64,000 bases of DNA from a bacterium (GTDB lineage Bacteria; Electryoneota; RPQS01): the NCBI GenBank assembly GCA_016703065.1, contig JADJCU010000003.1, forward strand, positions 310,001 through 374,000, read 5' to 3'. Positions 30,295-38,863 of this stretch are shown one piece after another (the first letter of the stretch is position 1; the number at the start of each line of letters is the position of its first letter). A program made the translations under genes and the position numbers. The notes under the pieces are model-generated. The model saw nothing but the letters and a program-made list of their open reading frames with translations, made no database searches and was not told where the DNA came from.

Positions 30295-30660
30295 TTAGAG
30301 GTACTTCTTGACGAGTCCGTCGATGGATTCGAGTGAGAAGGGTTTCTCGAGGAATCCGTCGGCGCGGGCCGTTTTATCGGAGAAGAAACGGCGAAAGTGA
30401 GCGAAGCCCGTGATGAAGATGACGGGGGTTTCGGAGTTCAACCGCTTGACGGCGCGGAGCAGTTGGAATCCGTTCATCAGCGGCATGTGAATATCGGTGA
30501 TAATCATATCTGGCGCGTCGGCCAGGACCATCTCGAGTGCCTTCTGCCCGTCAGGCGCGCCGATGCCCTCGTAACCGGAGAACTTGAGAAAGTTGATTAG
30601 CAGGTCGCGAATGACCTCGTCATCATCGACGACAAGAACTTTTTTCTTCAGGGTTTCCAT
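30295..30660 (-). CDS. Single-domain response regulator (CheY-like receiver)
   Basis: 121 aa, a complete receiver domain without an output. Acidic pocket Asp12/Asp13 (VVDDDEV), phospho-acceptor Asp56 (IITDIHMPLMNG), the Thr of FITGF, and the conserved Lys in FLEKPFS. It could be a phosphotransfer intermediate among the adjacent kinases or act directly on a target such as the flagellar motor; the sequence does not choose. It lies 23 bp downstream of the REC-REC-PAS gene and 46 bp upstream of the hybrid kinase. Confidence 0.88.
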   Translation of the reverse strand: METLKKKVLVVDDDEVIRDLLINFLKFSGYEGIGAPDGQKALEMVLADAPDMIITDIHMPLMNGFQLLRAVKRLNSETPVIFITGFAHFRRFFSDKTARADGFLEKPFSLESIDGLVKKYL

Positions 30661-30683
30661 TCTGCCCTCGCGTATGTGTGAAA

Positions 30684-32228
30684 TTAGTTAGCTGCTTCGT
30701 TAGATAGCTGTGATTTTGACAAGTCGAGCATGGTGACCCCTTCGATCGAATAGTTCTTAACGATCGGGTCGCTGATGAGCTTGAGCTTGTTCATGATGCC
30801 CTTGATCTTATGTACCTGCTGCTGGATGATATCCAGCGCGGCGCGGTCCTGCTGGTCGATGGTGGCGAGTTTCATTTCCAGGAACTGCGCATAACCGAGA
30901 ATAATGCCGAGCGGCGTGTTGATATGATCGTTTGCCGTTACGGCGGTCTGCGTGATCGCGCGCAGCCGCGCGGATTTGATGCGTTCGTTTTCCAGCGCCT
31001 TGATCGGCGTGACGTCTCGTTCGATGACGGAGAAGCCGAGGACTTCTTCGCGCGGGCTGCTCAGCAGGGTGTACGTCGCCGATACGGTGAACACTTCACC
31101 GGACTTGCGCCGCCGTTCAACTTCGGGTTCGGTCATTGATCCGCGCTGCTGCAGAAGTCGCACTACGTTTTGTGCTTTGCGGGTAAAGCCGGGCGGATCG
31201 AGATGATCGTCAACGCTCTTGCCCACGATTTCTTCGGCCGCATAGCCATAGACTCGCTCGGCGCCCTTATTCCACAGGCGCACATTGCCCACAGGGTCGC
31301 AGGTGAAAATCGCTTCATGCGAGTTCGTAATCACCATGTCGAGATACTCACTGACGGCCGTGAGCTTATCGATCTGTGCCTCGAACTGGGAGTGCATGCT
31401 GCGGAAGTTGTATTTGAGCCGCGCATCCCGTACGCATTCGACATAGCGCGCGGGATCGCATGGCAAGACCAGAAAATCGTCTACGCCAAGCTCGATCAAT
31501 TCGAGAACGCGATCCGGTTCGGCGCGCTGCATGATTGCGATCAGGGTCGGCGGCTCTTCGAGCTGTTGCAGTTGCAAATCGGGCAGTTTGAAATTGCCGC
31601 GCGCCGGCAGTCCGAACAGCACCACTTGCGGAGCGAAGTTTGTCCAGCCCGGTACGAGTTCGGCCAATGTCTTTGCGCGCTCAACCTTCCAGCCATCGAC
31701 CTCTACGGCCGTTGTGATGGTGTGAGCCAACGTATCGTCTACGCAGGCAACTTGCAGCCATCCCTTGTGATTCACGAGCTGTCGTTCGTGGACACCGGGC
31801 AGCAGTCGGTGCAACGCTAATTCGACGGTCCTTCCAACGATTGCCAGGTCAGTCGGCAGTTTCAGAAACGCAAAGGCCTTGGCCTTACGCGCAACGTGCT
31901 CGGCGAGTACGTCTCGATAGAGGCCGGACACAAGGACAATGGGCACCTGATCGGAGCCGGAAATCAGCGGCAGCTTCATCAGCTTACAGAGACGGAACCC
32001 GTCCATGTCAGGTAAGGTCACGTCGCAGATCACCACTGCCGGCAGTTGGTCGCGCAACAACGCGATGGCCTCGTGACCGCCTTGGACGCACGTAATGGTA
32101 ACCGCGTCAGTATTCTCGAGCTCCGCTTTCAGGGCGCGGGTCAGCTCACTATCCGGTGACACGACCAGAATCGTGGGCGTTCCGCCGAACGCTTCAAAAT
32201 TGGGTATTCTCGCTGGAGAGCGGTTCAC
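30684..32228 (-). CDS. Receiver-receiver-PAS protein with degenerate HisKA domain and no ATPase domain
   Basis: 514 aa. First receiver domain at about 18-135 (Asp69 in VICDVTLPDMDG); second receiver-like domain at about 155-270, more degenerate; PAS domain at about 295-405 (EAIFTCDPVGNVRLWN); then a HisKA-like helix pair in which the H-box reads ANDHINTPLGIILGYAQFL. In canonical kinases this is H-E-I-N-N-P-L, so the phospho-His position is Asp434 and the Glu is His435. No HATPase domain follows. It is probably not an autonomous kinase. Its ATG overlaps the stop of the REC-HATPase gene, so the two are co-translated and may work as one complex (inference). Confidence 0.8.
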   Translation of the reverse strand: MNRSPARIPNFEAFGGTPTILVVSPDSELTRALKAELENTDAVTITCVQGGHEAIALLRDQLPAVVICDVTLPDMDGFRLCKLMKLPLISGSDQVPIVLVSGLYRDVLAEHVARKAKAFAFLKLPTDLAIVGRTVELALHRLLPGVHERQLVNHKGWLQVACVDDTLAHTITTAVEVDGWKVERAKTLAELVPGWTNFAPQVVLFGLPARGNFKLPDLQLQQLEEPPTLIAIMQRAEPDRVLELIELGVDDFLVLPCDPARYVECVRDARLKYNFRSMHSQFEAQIDKLTAVSEYLDMVITNSHEAIFTCDPVGNVRLWNKGAERVYGYAAEEIVGKSVDDHLDPPGFTRKAQNVVRLLQQRGSMTEPEVERRRKSGEVFTVSATYTLLSSPREEVLGFSVIERDVTPIKALENERIKSARLRAITQTAVTANDHINTPLGIILGYAQFLEMKLATIDQQDRAALDIIQQQVHKIKGIMNKLKLISDPIVKNYSIEGVTMLDLSKSQLSNEAAN

Positions 32229-33100
32229 TCTGCCACTCCGGAAGTTCTTAGTTCTTTACGCCAGATGACAGTCATTTCATTTTTTCCGGGAGTGAAGCGC
32301 AGGTCATCGGCGAGCGCTGCAGCGAGCTGCAAGCCAGAGAGCTTTCCTTTCGGCGCAGAGAAGCGAACCTGTCTGAGCTTCGCGGGTCCATCGAATCCCC
32401 GGCCATCGTCCCAAACAATGAGTTCCAGCGCGTCAGGCGCCATTTGCAGGCGCGCGCCATAGCGCAGCCCTTTGTCGCCGTGTGTCCCGTGCACGTGAGC
32501 ATTGTCGAGCAGCTCGGCCGCAAGCAAGGGCAACCTCCGGTACGCAATGTCGGGATCGACCCCGGAGTCCGCAGCGACTGCGATCAACCTCGCCAGATCC
32601 GCCGCACTTGGCTTGTGGTCGCCGGTGAACTCAAGATCGATATGGTCTTCCGCGAAGCCCGCACCAGCCTCTTCCCGGAGCGAAGCGGACAAGCGAAGGC
32701 TAAGATCAATCAACTCTGCAAGGTCCGAGAGGGAATACGGTTTACTCAGAACATTCCACGCACCATACTCAAGGGAGCGTTGCATGGCGACTGGGTCACC
32801 GAGTCCGGTCATAATGCAGATGATGGCATTTGGACAGAGCGCGTGAAGCGGACCGATTAACTCAAGTCCGGTCCGACCCGGCATCATGAGGTCCATCAGG
32901 ACAAGATCGGGTCTCACCTGCCGACAGGTTTCTTCTGCTTTGTTTGCATCCGTTTCAACTGTGACCGTGCACCCTACGGCATCCAACGCCGCCTCGAGCA
33001 CGCTCGCGACATCGCAGTCATCGTCGATGATGAGAACGTGCGGAGAAGGAATGGGTGAAATCAACAATGCCGGCAGTCTCAGTAGTATTGGCGGAAGCAA
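32225..33100 (-). CDS. Response regulator with HATPase (RsbW/HPK-like) output domain
   Basis: 291 aa from a TTG start at 33100 (a TTG 11 codons later is also possible). N-terminal receiver (about 20-135) with Asp70 in LVLMDLMMPGRTG and Lys in SKPYS; C-terminal GHKL ATPase domain (about 165-285) with N-box AAELLDNAHVHG (Asn200) and G-box WDDGRGFD (231-237). There is no HisKA dimerisation domain. This arrangement could be an anti-sigma-type kinase controlled by phosphorylation, or the missing ATPase half for the co-translated neighbour. A terminator from flgM lies just upstream; I could not identify a convincing promoter in the 40 bp between. Confidence 0.82.
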   Translation of the reverse strand: MLPPILLRLPALLISPIPSPHVLIIDDDCDVASVLEAALDAVGCTVTVETDANKAEETCRQVRPDLVLMDLMMPGRTGLELIGPLHALCPNAIICIMTGLGDPVAMQRSLEYGAWNVLSKPYSLSDLAELIDLSLRLSASLREEAGAGFAEDHIDLEFTGDHKPSAADLARLIAVAADSGVDPDIAYRRLPLLAAELLDNAHVHGTHGDKGLRYGARLQMAPDALELIVWDDGRGFDGPAKLRQVRFSAPKGKLSGLQLAAALADDLRFTPGKNEMTVIWRKELRTSGVAE

Positions 33101-33142
33101 TTAGTATCCATAAACTAAAGGGCAAGTTCCATACCACAGAAA

Positions 33143-33169
33143 TGCCCCTACCGGAAACCGGCAGGGGCA
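33143..33169 (-). terminator. Terminator after flgM
   Basis: Stem TGCCCCT / AGGGGCA with an inner CCGG/CCGG pair and an AAA loop; on the minus strand it is followed by TTTC. It separates the flagellar locus from the two-component cluster. Confidence 0.65.
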
Positions 33170-33266
33170 GTCAAATCCCAGTCAAAAATCGTCCTCAAGC
33201 TGAAATTACGACTCCGTTTTCCAACGGAAATCGGGCATTCCGCGATCCGACGCACCAGTCGATCTA

Positions 33267-33578
33267 TCAGCGATGGAAATCGGCAACCGCCCGGGCGGTC
33301 TCTTCTGCCGACTTAGGGGTCGAGTAGTACCCACTATTGACCTTGGCACGGAGCTCGGTCAATCGCTCAGCAGAAAGCGCGGTCCCGGACGCAATGTCAC
33401 CGCCCGAACCAACCACGTTTCTCGTAACTTTATGTTCTTCAGAGAGTTCAAATTGATCTCCTGCTGCGTTGCCGGCACGCTCCGGGACTTTGGACAGCCT
33501 TTCGGGGGCGGATTCCTTGGTTTCGGAAGGCTGGAGAGGCAGTCCATAGGGTCGGGAAGATTCAATACGCATGGCCAT
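33267..33578 (-). CDS. flgM: Anti-sigma-28 factor FlgM
   Basis: 103 aa, low complexity and presumably unfolded in its first half. The C-terminal part has the FlgM sigma-binding pattern: SAERLTELRAKVNSGYY, then a short link and SAEETARAVADFHR. It binds and inhibits FliA (encoded near 62.6 kb) until exported through the completed hook. Preceded by a sigma-54 promoter motif and a TATAAT box; followed by a terminator. AGGA lies 4 bp before the ATG. Confidence 0.85.
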   Translation of the reverse strand: MAMRIESSRPYGLPLQPSETKESAPERLSKVPERAGNAAGDQFELSEEHKVTRNVVGSGGDIASGTALSAERLTELRAKVNSGYYSTPKSAEETARAVADFHR

Positions 33579-33593
33579 CGTCCTGTCTTTGGT

Positions 33594-33599
33594 ATTATA
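33594..33599 (-). promoter_or_regulatory. TATAAT -10 element before flgM
   Basis: A consensus TATAAT on the minus strand 15 bp before the flgM ATG. No matching -35 is visible at 17 bp. It may be incidental or a second promoter beside the sigma-54 site. Confidence 0.3.
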
Positions 33600-33610
33600 G
33601 CAAATTGGTA

Positions 33611-33626
33611 AGCAACCGCTGTGCCA
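33611..33626 (-). promoter_or_regulatory. Sigma-54 promoter for flgM
   Basis: TGGCACAGCGGTTGCT on the minus strand: consensus -24 TGGCAC and -12 TTGC, with GG and GC separated by exactly 10 bp. It is placed just after the fliS stop and 33 bp before the flgM ATG. An NtrC-type activator is required by such promoters but is not encoded in this window. Confidence 0.8.
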
Positions 33627-33631
33627 CTATG

Positions 33632-34051
33632 CTATAGCGTCGCGGGCGCGAATTCACCGGTCGGGAGCTTGCCTTCCGCACGGAGTTTTTGGAACAGTCC
33701 GTCCCATCCCGTGCGGACCTGAACCAGGGCGTCAGCGACTTGATGGAGCTGGGAAATGTCGCGGCTGGAATTGCCGATACAAAGCTTGGTGGCCAGGAAA
33801 CTATAGGTCTGGTCGAGCTGGCGAACAATCTCAGTATTGTCTGCGAGATTGAGCGTTTTGCGCAGTTCGCCGATGCACTCAATAGCGGACTCAATGGCCT
33901 TGCCCTTTTCGGCGAAGCGGTTGGCGTGCATGTGCTCGGCAGCTTCGCGCGTGTAGCGGATGGCGCCGTCACAGAGCATGAGGACGAGTTGCGGCGCACT
34001 GCAGGCCGCGTCCATTGAACGATAGGTTGTAAAACTCGGAGCGACTTTCAT
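33632..34051 (-). CDS. fliS: Flagellin-specific chaperone FliS
   Basis: 139 aa, all-helical. The start SFTTYRSMDAACSAPQLVLMLCDGAI has the FliS signature (Y-..-..-S-QLV-MLYDGAI; here C replaces Y). The following helices include AIECIGELRKTLN and YSFLATKLCIGN, corresponding to the family positions for flagellin tail binding. It keeps FliC unfolded in the cytosol before export. It follows fliD with a 1-bp gap. Confidence 0.9.
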   Translation of the reverse strand: MKVAPSFTTYRSMDAACSAPQLVLMLCDGAIRYTREAAEHMHANRFAEKGKAIESAIECIGELRKTLNLADNTEIVRQLDQTYSFLATKLCIGNSSRDISQLHQVADALVQVRTGWDGLFQKLRAEGKLPTGEFAPATL

Positions 34052-34052
34052 A

Positions 34053-35960
34053 TTATCCTAAAACTCCCGCAAGGTAATTGCTTTGGTTTCGCATTCTGGA
34101 CAGCAGTGTTTCAAGATTCGAGTACTGGCGTCGCAACGATTCTTCAATCTGGGTAAGACGCCGTTCCCAGGATTGGATTTGGCGATCAAGATTCTCGTTT
34201 TGTGTTTCGAGATTGTCCTGCGCGTAGTGAATCTGTCCGGTCTCTTCATCTCCGATCGCTGCGGCGGTCGTCGCGACCATCTCGGTGATGCCTTTGCCCA
34301 GCCGGAACGTAGTGTTTACGGTGCCCGCACCGCTGCCCGACGGGGTGAAGCTAAGGACTAAGCCTTCGACACTTGAGCCAGCCGCGCCGCGGATGAGGAG
34401 ACCATCAATCGTTGCGGCCTGCCCGTTGATGGTGGCCGATGTAGGCAGCCCGCCGGCGTCATAGTTCAATACAAGCGCGTAGTTGCCGCCCTGGGTCTTC
34501 TCGTTCGAGGTGACCAAACCAACCTTGTTATCACCTGAATCGAAGGATTGACTAAAGAGATTGACGACCTCTTCAAAGCGCTCGTCGAGCGCCGTATCCA
34601 GATCGGTCTCATCGATCAACAAGAGACCGCGTCCACCGGACAAAATTCCGAGATCGGCAAGATGTGTCAGCGAGGCACCGTCCGGCAGGACGCTGACCTG
34701 CTGTGAGACAATCGACGTCAGGTCACTGCGGATGGATGCAAGAAAGCCATCGCCGAGCAGTGGTGCAGCGGCTTCGTTCTCGTCGTCATACGATGTATAC
34801 GTATAGATATCCTGCATGACGGAGTTGTATGCATCGACGAAGCTGCGCACTTTACCCTTCATCGCCTCTTTGTCGTTGTCAATCGAGATTGTGATTTCAT
34901 TCCCGACGTCTGCGGCGAGCAGATTGAGGGTTGTTCCTTCGATGAAATTCTCGAGCGTGTTCGTCGATTGCGACGCATAGATACCGTCTACGCGGACGTT
35001 CGCGTCCTGAGCGGCGGTCAACGTGGGGACAAAGACTTCGGTAGAGAACGTGTCTCCGGAGACGAGTGAGCCGGCGGCGAAAGACATGGTGAGCCCTTCG
35101 GCAACCGCGATCGGCGTGCCGACGGAACCCGAAGCGATTGCGAAGGTGCCGGAATTCCCCGCGCTGTCCGTCCAATCGATTTGTATCGCATCTGTTCCGA
35201 CCGTTCCTCCCGTCGCCACTGTGAAGACAAAACTCTTGCTGACATTGCCAGTGTACGTTCCGCCCGACGTCAACGCCGAGGTGCCGCTCCATCCTGCTCT
35301 GGTTTCGGCATCGTCGATCGTCTTGCTCGTGAAATTGAGCGTGGTCGGGTTTGAGAGAAATTGAATGCGGTTGTCGAGCCCGGGGTTGTTTGACGTTAAG
35401 ACCAACCGGTACCGGCCGCTGTCGGTTCCGTCGTCAAGAATCGAGGCCGTTACCAGGTCCTCGTTATCGGCGGAGTTATTAATGAGGTTCTTGATCTGCT
35501 CGAGGGTCGTGGCGGAAGAAAGATCGGCGTCGGCAATAGTAATGGTCTCGTCACCAACTTGGATGACCATGTTACCACCACTATCACCGACGCCGTTGCT
35601 GTTCTTGTCGTCAAAGCCTTGCGAGGCAATGCTGTGGGCCTTGGCAAGGGCAAGTACTTCTACGGTATGGGAGCCGCGCGGCGCACTTGACGAGGCCTGG
35701 ACCGTTACAACGGACGAATCGGAGGAGGAAGCCGATTTGACCACAAATTCGGATCGTCTGTCAAGATTTTGCGCGGCGCCTTGAAGGCCGGCAATCTTGC
35801 CTTGGATCTGAGCCCACAGATTGAGCTTAGTTTCGTTTTCGCTTTTGCGATCTTCGTAGAGGGTTACCCTTCTCCGTTCGATCTGCATGAGCTGCTGGAT
35901 CGTGGTATCCCAATCGATACCAGAGACCAAGCCGGAAACCGAGGTGGCTGGCTGTGACAT
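34053..35960 (-). CDS. fliD: Flagellar filament cap protein FliD (hook-associated protein 2)
   Basis: 635 aa. The N-terminus ATSVSGLVSGIDWDTTIQQLMQIERRRV is the conserved FliD start (SGL-SG-D--..I-qLM--E). The long variable middle is rich in T/G/S/D beta segments. The C-terminal FliD domain (EAMKGKVRSFVDAYNSVMQDI..., SIRSDLTSIVSQQV) ends in a coiled coil, NLETLLSRMRNQSNYLAGVLG. It caps the growing filament and folds flagellin. AGGGAGGAG lies 4 bp before the ATG. Downstream fliS is nearly contiguous. Confidence 0.93.
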   Translation of the reverse strand: MSQPATSVSGLVSGIDWDTTIQQLMQIERRRVTLYEDRKSENETKLNLWAQIQGKIAGLQGAAQNLDRRSEFVVKSASSSDSSVVTVQASSSAPRGSHTVEVLALAKAHSIASQGFDDKNSNGVGDSGGNMVIQVGDETITIADADLSSATTLEQIKNLINNSADNEDLVTASILDDGTDSGRYRLVLTSNNPGLDNRIQFLSNPTTLNFTSKTIDDAETRAGWSGTSALTSGGTYTGNVSKSFVFTVATGGTVGTDAIQIDWTDSAGNSGTFAIASGSVGTPIAVAEGLTMSFAAGSLVSGDTFSTEVFVPTLTAAQDANVRVDGIYASQSTNTLENFIEGTTLNLLAADVGNEITISIDNDKEAMKGKVRSFVDAYNSVMQDIYTYTSYDDENEAAAPLLGDGFLASIRSDLTSIVSQQVSVLPDGASLTHLADLGILSGGRGLLLIDETDLDTALDERFEEVVNLFSQSFDSGDNKVGLVTSNEKTQGGNYALVLNYDAGGLPTSATINGQAATIDGLLIRGAAGSSVEGLVLSFTPSGSGAGTVNTTFRLGKGITEMVATTAAAIGDEETGQIHYAQDNLETQNENLDRQIQSWERRLTQIEESLRRQYSNLETLLSRMRNQSNYLAGVLG

Positions 35961-36010
35961 TACTCCTCCCTATCGTTCATGGCTTAGGCTAAATCCGAAG
36001 ATTCTCACCA

Positions 36011-36038
36011 GCCGGTCCGCGCCGAGGCGCGGACCGGC
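36011..36038 (-). terminator. Hairpin between fliC and fliD
   Basis: A perfect 12-bp GC-rich stem GCCGGTCCGCGC / GCGCGGACCGGC with a CGAG loop, 32 bp after the fliC stop. It lacks a U-tract on either strand, so it may be a partial terminator or an mRNA-stabilising structure that lets fliC outnumber fliD (inference). Confidence 0.5.
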
Positions 36039-36069
36039 CTGGAACGATAACGGGGAGAATTTCTTCCGA

Positions 36070-36969
36070 TTAGCCGACGAGCTGCGCGACGATGTTCGGC
36101 AGGCCGTTCGCAGTAGAAAGCATCGAGACGCCCGTTTGCATCAGGATCTGAGCGCGGGTGAAGTTCGACATTTCTTCAGCGAAGTCGGCATCGCGGATTT
36201 GCGATTCCGAAGCGGTCGCGTTTTCACGCTGAATTTTGAGATTCAGAATGGTATTCTGGAGGCGTTCGACCATCGAACCGACGAACGTACGCTCCGTGTC
36301 TTTCGAGTTGATCGCTGCGATCAGCGTGTCGATCGCGGCCTGCGACGAAGCAGTGTCGGACACATTCAGTCCGGCGATGCCGAGATCGTCAGCGGTCATA
36401 CCGCCGAGGTTGACGTAGTAGAAGTCCTGACCGGCGACATTGAATTCGCCGATGTGGAACTTGATCCCCGCGCCATCGGCAGCCGTAATAACGGCACTGT
36501 TGCCCAGGGCAAGCGTGGGATCGGTATTCGCCGTCGCGGCGGCATGGGAACCGTCCAGCAGCTTGAATCCGTTGTAATTGACGGTCTTGGCGATGCGGTC
36601 CGCTTCCGACTTCAGCTGTTGGAATTCGACGTTGGCGACCTGACGGTCGAGCGTGGTCAGAACACCGTTGGACGCCTGCACGGCAATAGCGCGCATACGC
36701 ACCAGCTTTTCATCAATTACGGCGAGGGCGCCTTCCGCAGTCTGAAGCATGTTGACATTGTACGAGGCGTTTTTCTCCGCTTCGACCATACCTACGATCG
36801 AAGAGCGAAGCCGCTCGCTAATGCCCAACCCGGTGGGATCATCCCACGCATAGTTGATGCGCAGACCACTGGAAAGTCGCTGCACCGCCTTGTCCAGGTC
36901 GTTCTGTGCCGTACATACGGAGCGTTGTGCGCTCAGGGACAGCAGATTGTGGTTGATACGTGTACTCAT
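36070..36969 (-). CDS. fliC: Flagellin (intact copy)
   Basis: 299 aa, a compact flagellin with only the conserved D0/D1 ends and a short middle. N-terminus: STRINHNLLSLSAQRSVCTAQ, AVQRLSSGLRINYAWDDPTGLGISERLRS. C-terminus: NTILNLKIQRENATASESQIRDADFAEEMSNFTRAQILMQTG and the final LPNIVAQLVG. It polymerises into the filament outside the cell; Ser/Thr-rich segments in the middle are candidate glycosylation sites. A consensus-like sigma-28 promoter and GGAGGAGGA ribosome-binding site precede it. It is paralogous to the broken copy at 39.2-40.1 kb. Confidence 0.96.
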   Translation of the reverse strand: MSTRINHNLLSLSAQRSVCTAQNDLDKAVQRLSSGLRINYAWDDPTGLGISERLRSSIVGMVEAEKNASYNVNMLQTAEGALAVIDEKLVRMRAIAVQASNGVLTTLDRQVANVEFQQLKSEADRIAKTVNYNGFKLLDGSHAAATANTDPTLALGNSAVITAADGAGIKFHIGEFNVAGQDFYYVNLGGMTADDLGIAGLNVSDTASSQAAIDTLIAAINSKDTERTFVGSMVERLQNTILNLKIQRENATASESQIRDADFAEEMSNFTRAQILMQTGVSMLSTANGLPNIVAQLVG

Positions 36970-37057
36970 GCGTTCCTCCTCCGAGGGAGCGTTTCTGGAA
37001 AGTTACCGTGTAAGCTCTAATGAATGGTTTGCACCGTTATGGCGCGTTTCATCAGAA

Positions 37058-37084
37058 TTATCGGCGACCGATTCCCGAACTTAA
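37058..37084 (-). promoter_or_regulatory. Sigma-28 (FliA) promoter of fliC
   Basis: On the minus strand TTAAGTTC (37084-37077), an 11-bp spacer and GCCGATAA (37065-37058). The -10 is a perfect match to the sigma-28 consensus and the -35 matches 6 of 8. The leader to the fliC ATG is about 80 nt. Confidence 0.88.
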
Positions 37085-37109
37085 ATTGCCCTCAGCACTG
37101 AGGTTAGGG

Positions 37110-38861
37110 TCAGCAAATCTGTCTGACCCGGCACGCATCCAACCAGAGACCCAAAGAACAAATCAGCCAAGTTCTGTGCAAAGAAGGAGTTTCGCGTTCA
37201 GCGGCTAAGAGCTGGTTGAGTTTTCCTTCATCGAACAGTTCATGTCTTGTGATTTCGTGCAAAGCGCGCTCCAAAGCCTGTTGACCCGAGGATGCCGAAA
37301 AGAGGTGACTCAAAGAGGCACTGAAGGCGCGCTTTGGCCTCCTCATGATTTCGTCCGGCAAACTTCCGTGACCCGCCTTGCGGAGGATCGGCTTCTCAAG
37401 TCCGAACGCCGGGAGCAGGAGCTCCTGTGGTAAGGCCTCAGCGAAACTGACCACGTCCCGGTCGGCAAACGGAACTCGCCCTTCCAGGCCCGCAGCCATG
37501 GTTGCTCCATCAAGACGCAGTAAGAGGTGCGGGTAATGATCGTGCAGCAACAACGCCTGTGCGAGAGACGCGGCACCTTCAGGTTTGGCAAGCCCCGACA
37601 AAGCGTCGAAGTCGGCCCGTTCTACGTCACTGACTATTGAACCGTCCAGAAGGGTGTCCTGCAATTCCGAGGAGGAGAACCAGGCCGAGGCCTGTCGATA
37701 GGCGCGCAAGGTCGACGGCCAGTCACCCTTGACGCCGTGCAATCGCGCTTGCAACCGGTGATATCCGCCAAACAGCTCGTCAGCGCCTTCGCCGCAAAGG
37801 ACCGCTTTCACGTCCTGCTTGGCGCGCTTGGCGAGAAGGTAGATCAGCACTTCATTCGGTAAAGAAACGGGCAGCGCTCGCTGAATCGTGAGCGTGCGCA
37901 TAGCTTCAAAGAATTCATCGGGCGATACAACCAGTTCGGCATGGTCAGCGCTAATGTGGCGAGCCATCAGATCGGCCTGCTTCAAGTCATCCGTGTCTCC
38001 GACAAGCGCGACGGCGTAGGTTTTGACCGGTTCCTGCTGCTGCTGAGCGAGGAACGCGGCAAGCAATGAGCTGTCGACGCCTCCGGACAGGAAAAGCCCA
38101 ACCGGACAGTCCGCCTGCTTCTGCCGGTACACCGCTTCGCCGAGCAGGTATTTGAGCTTGCTTGACGCATGCGCAGCGTCGATAGGCTGCCGCTCAAGTT
38201 CCCTGTGACGGGTCCACAGAACAATGTGTGAAGACTCTTGCGTCAGAAGCGCGCGGCTTCCCGGGGGAACGAGCGAGATGTCGTTCCATACGGTTTGCAT
38301 GCCGTGCGCGATGTGCGAAGTCCGAAGAAAGTGAATGACTGCGCTTCGCGCAGCGGTGCGGCTTGGCTCACGGTGCAGCAGAGCGGCAGGTTCGGACGCG
38401 GCAGCAATCGTACCACTGCCGCGGCGAAAATAGAGTGGTTTGATTCCGAAACGGTCTCGCACCAATTCGAGAGCGTCGCCCTCGGAAGAGAGCACGGTAA
38501 CAGCAAACATGCCGTCGAGCTTGTCCCAAGCGTCATTGCCCCACTTCTCCAGTGCACGGGCGAGGATCTCCGTATCACTGCTGGTTGCGCTTTTCCAACC
38601 TTCGAGTTCGAGGATTGCTTTGAGGCGCGCATCATTATATAGCTCGCCCACGTAGGCCAGCAGTCTTCCGTCAGCCAGTGCACGCGGCTGTCCTCCTCCG
38701 GCGGCATCACGCAGCGAGAGGCGGCAATGACCGAGCGCGCCGCCTCCAGATCGGGCAAGTCCGATTCCGTCCGGGCCGCGTGCTTCAATTTGCGATAGCG
38801 CATGACGGAGCGTAGCCTCGAGCTGTTCCGAATCTGCGATCAGCGCCACGGATCCGCACAT
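37110..38861 (-). CDS. Asparagine synthase-like glutamine amidotransferase in the flagellin region
   Basis: 583 aa. N-terminal class II glutaminase domain with nucleophile Cys2 and GHCRLSLRD; C-terminal ATP-pyrophosphatase synthetase domain with P-loop LFLSGGVDSSLLAA and CGEGADELFGGY. The usual NGE motif that forms the oxyanion hole reads VGE (Val71-Gly72-Glu73), so glutaminase activity may be weakened. AsnB-type enzymes make asparagine, but relatives also amidate sugars or cell-surface polymers (for example PseA-type enzymes in Campylobacter flagellin modification). Placement between FliT and fliC suggests a role in flagellin or glycan modification rather than amino-acid supply; this is inference. 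It is 2 bp after the FliT-like gene. Confidence 0.82.
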   Translation of the reverse strand: MCGSVALIADSEQLEATLRHALSQIEARGPDGIGLARSGGGALGHCRLSLRDAAGGGQPRALADGRLLAYVGELYNDARLKAILELEGWKSATSSDTEILARALEKWGNDAWDKLDGMFAVTVLSSEGDALELVRDRFGIKPLYFRRGSGTIAAASEPAALLHREPSRTAARSAVIHFLRTSHIAHGMQTVWNDISLVPPGSRALLTQESSHIVLWTRHRELERQPIDAAHASSKLKYLLGEAVYRQKQADCPVGLFLSGGVDSSLLAAFLAQQQQEPVKTYAVALVGDTDDLKQADLMARHISADHAELVVSPDEFFEAMRTLTIQRALPVSLPNEVLIYLLAKRAKQDVKAVLCGEGADELFGGYHRLQARLHGVKGDWPSTLRAYRQASAWFSSSELQDTLLDGSIVSDVERADFDALSGLAKPEGAASLAQALLLHDHYPHLLLRLDGATMAAGLEGRVPFADRDVVSFAEALPQELLLPAFGLEKPILRKAGHGSLPDEIMRRPKRAFSASLSHLFSASSGQQALERALHEITRHELFDEGKLNQLLAAERETPSLHRTWLICSLGLWLDACRVRQIC

Positions 38862-38863
38862 AG

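Noticed and set aside
35887..37020. Long plus-strand frame (377 codons) opposite fliC/fliD
   Set aside because: It is antisense to a highly conserved flagellin and its promoter region; its composition follows the codon bias of the minus-strand genes.
37090..37103. CCTCAG/CTGAGG inverted repeat after the AsnB-like gene as operator or terminator
   Set aside because: Six-base arms with a two-base centre and no T-tract; not distinguishable from chance, although it lies close to the fliC sigma-28 promoter.
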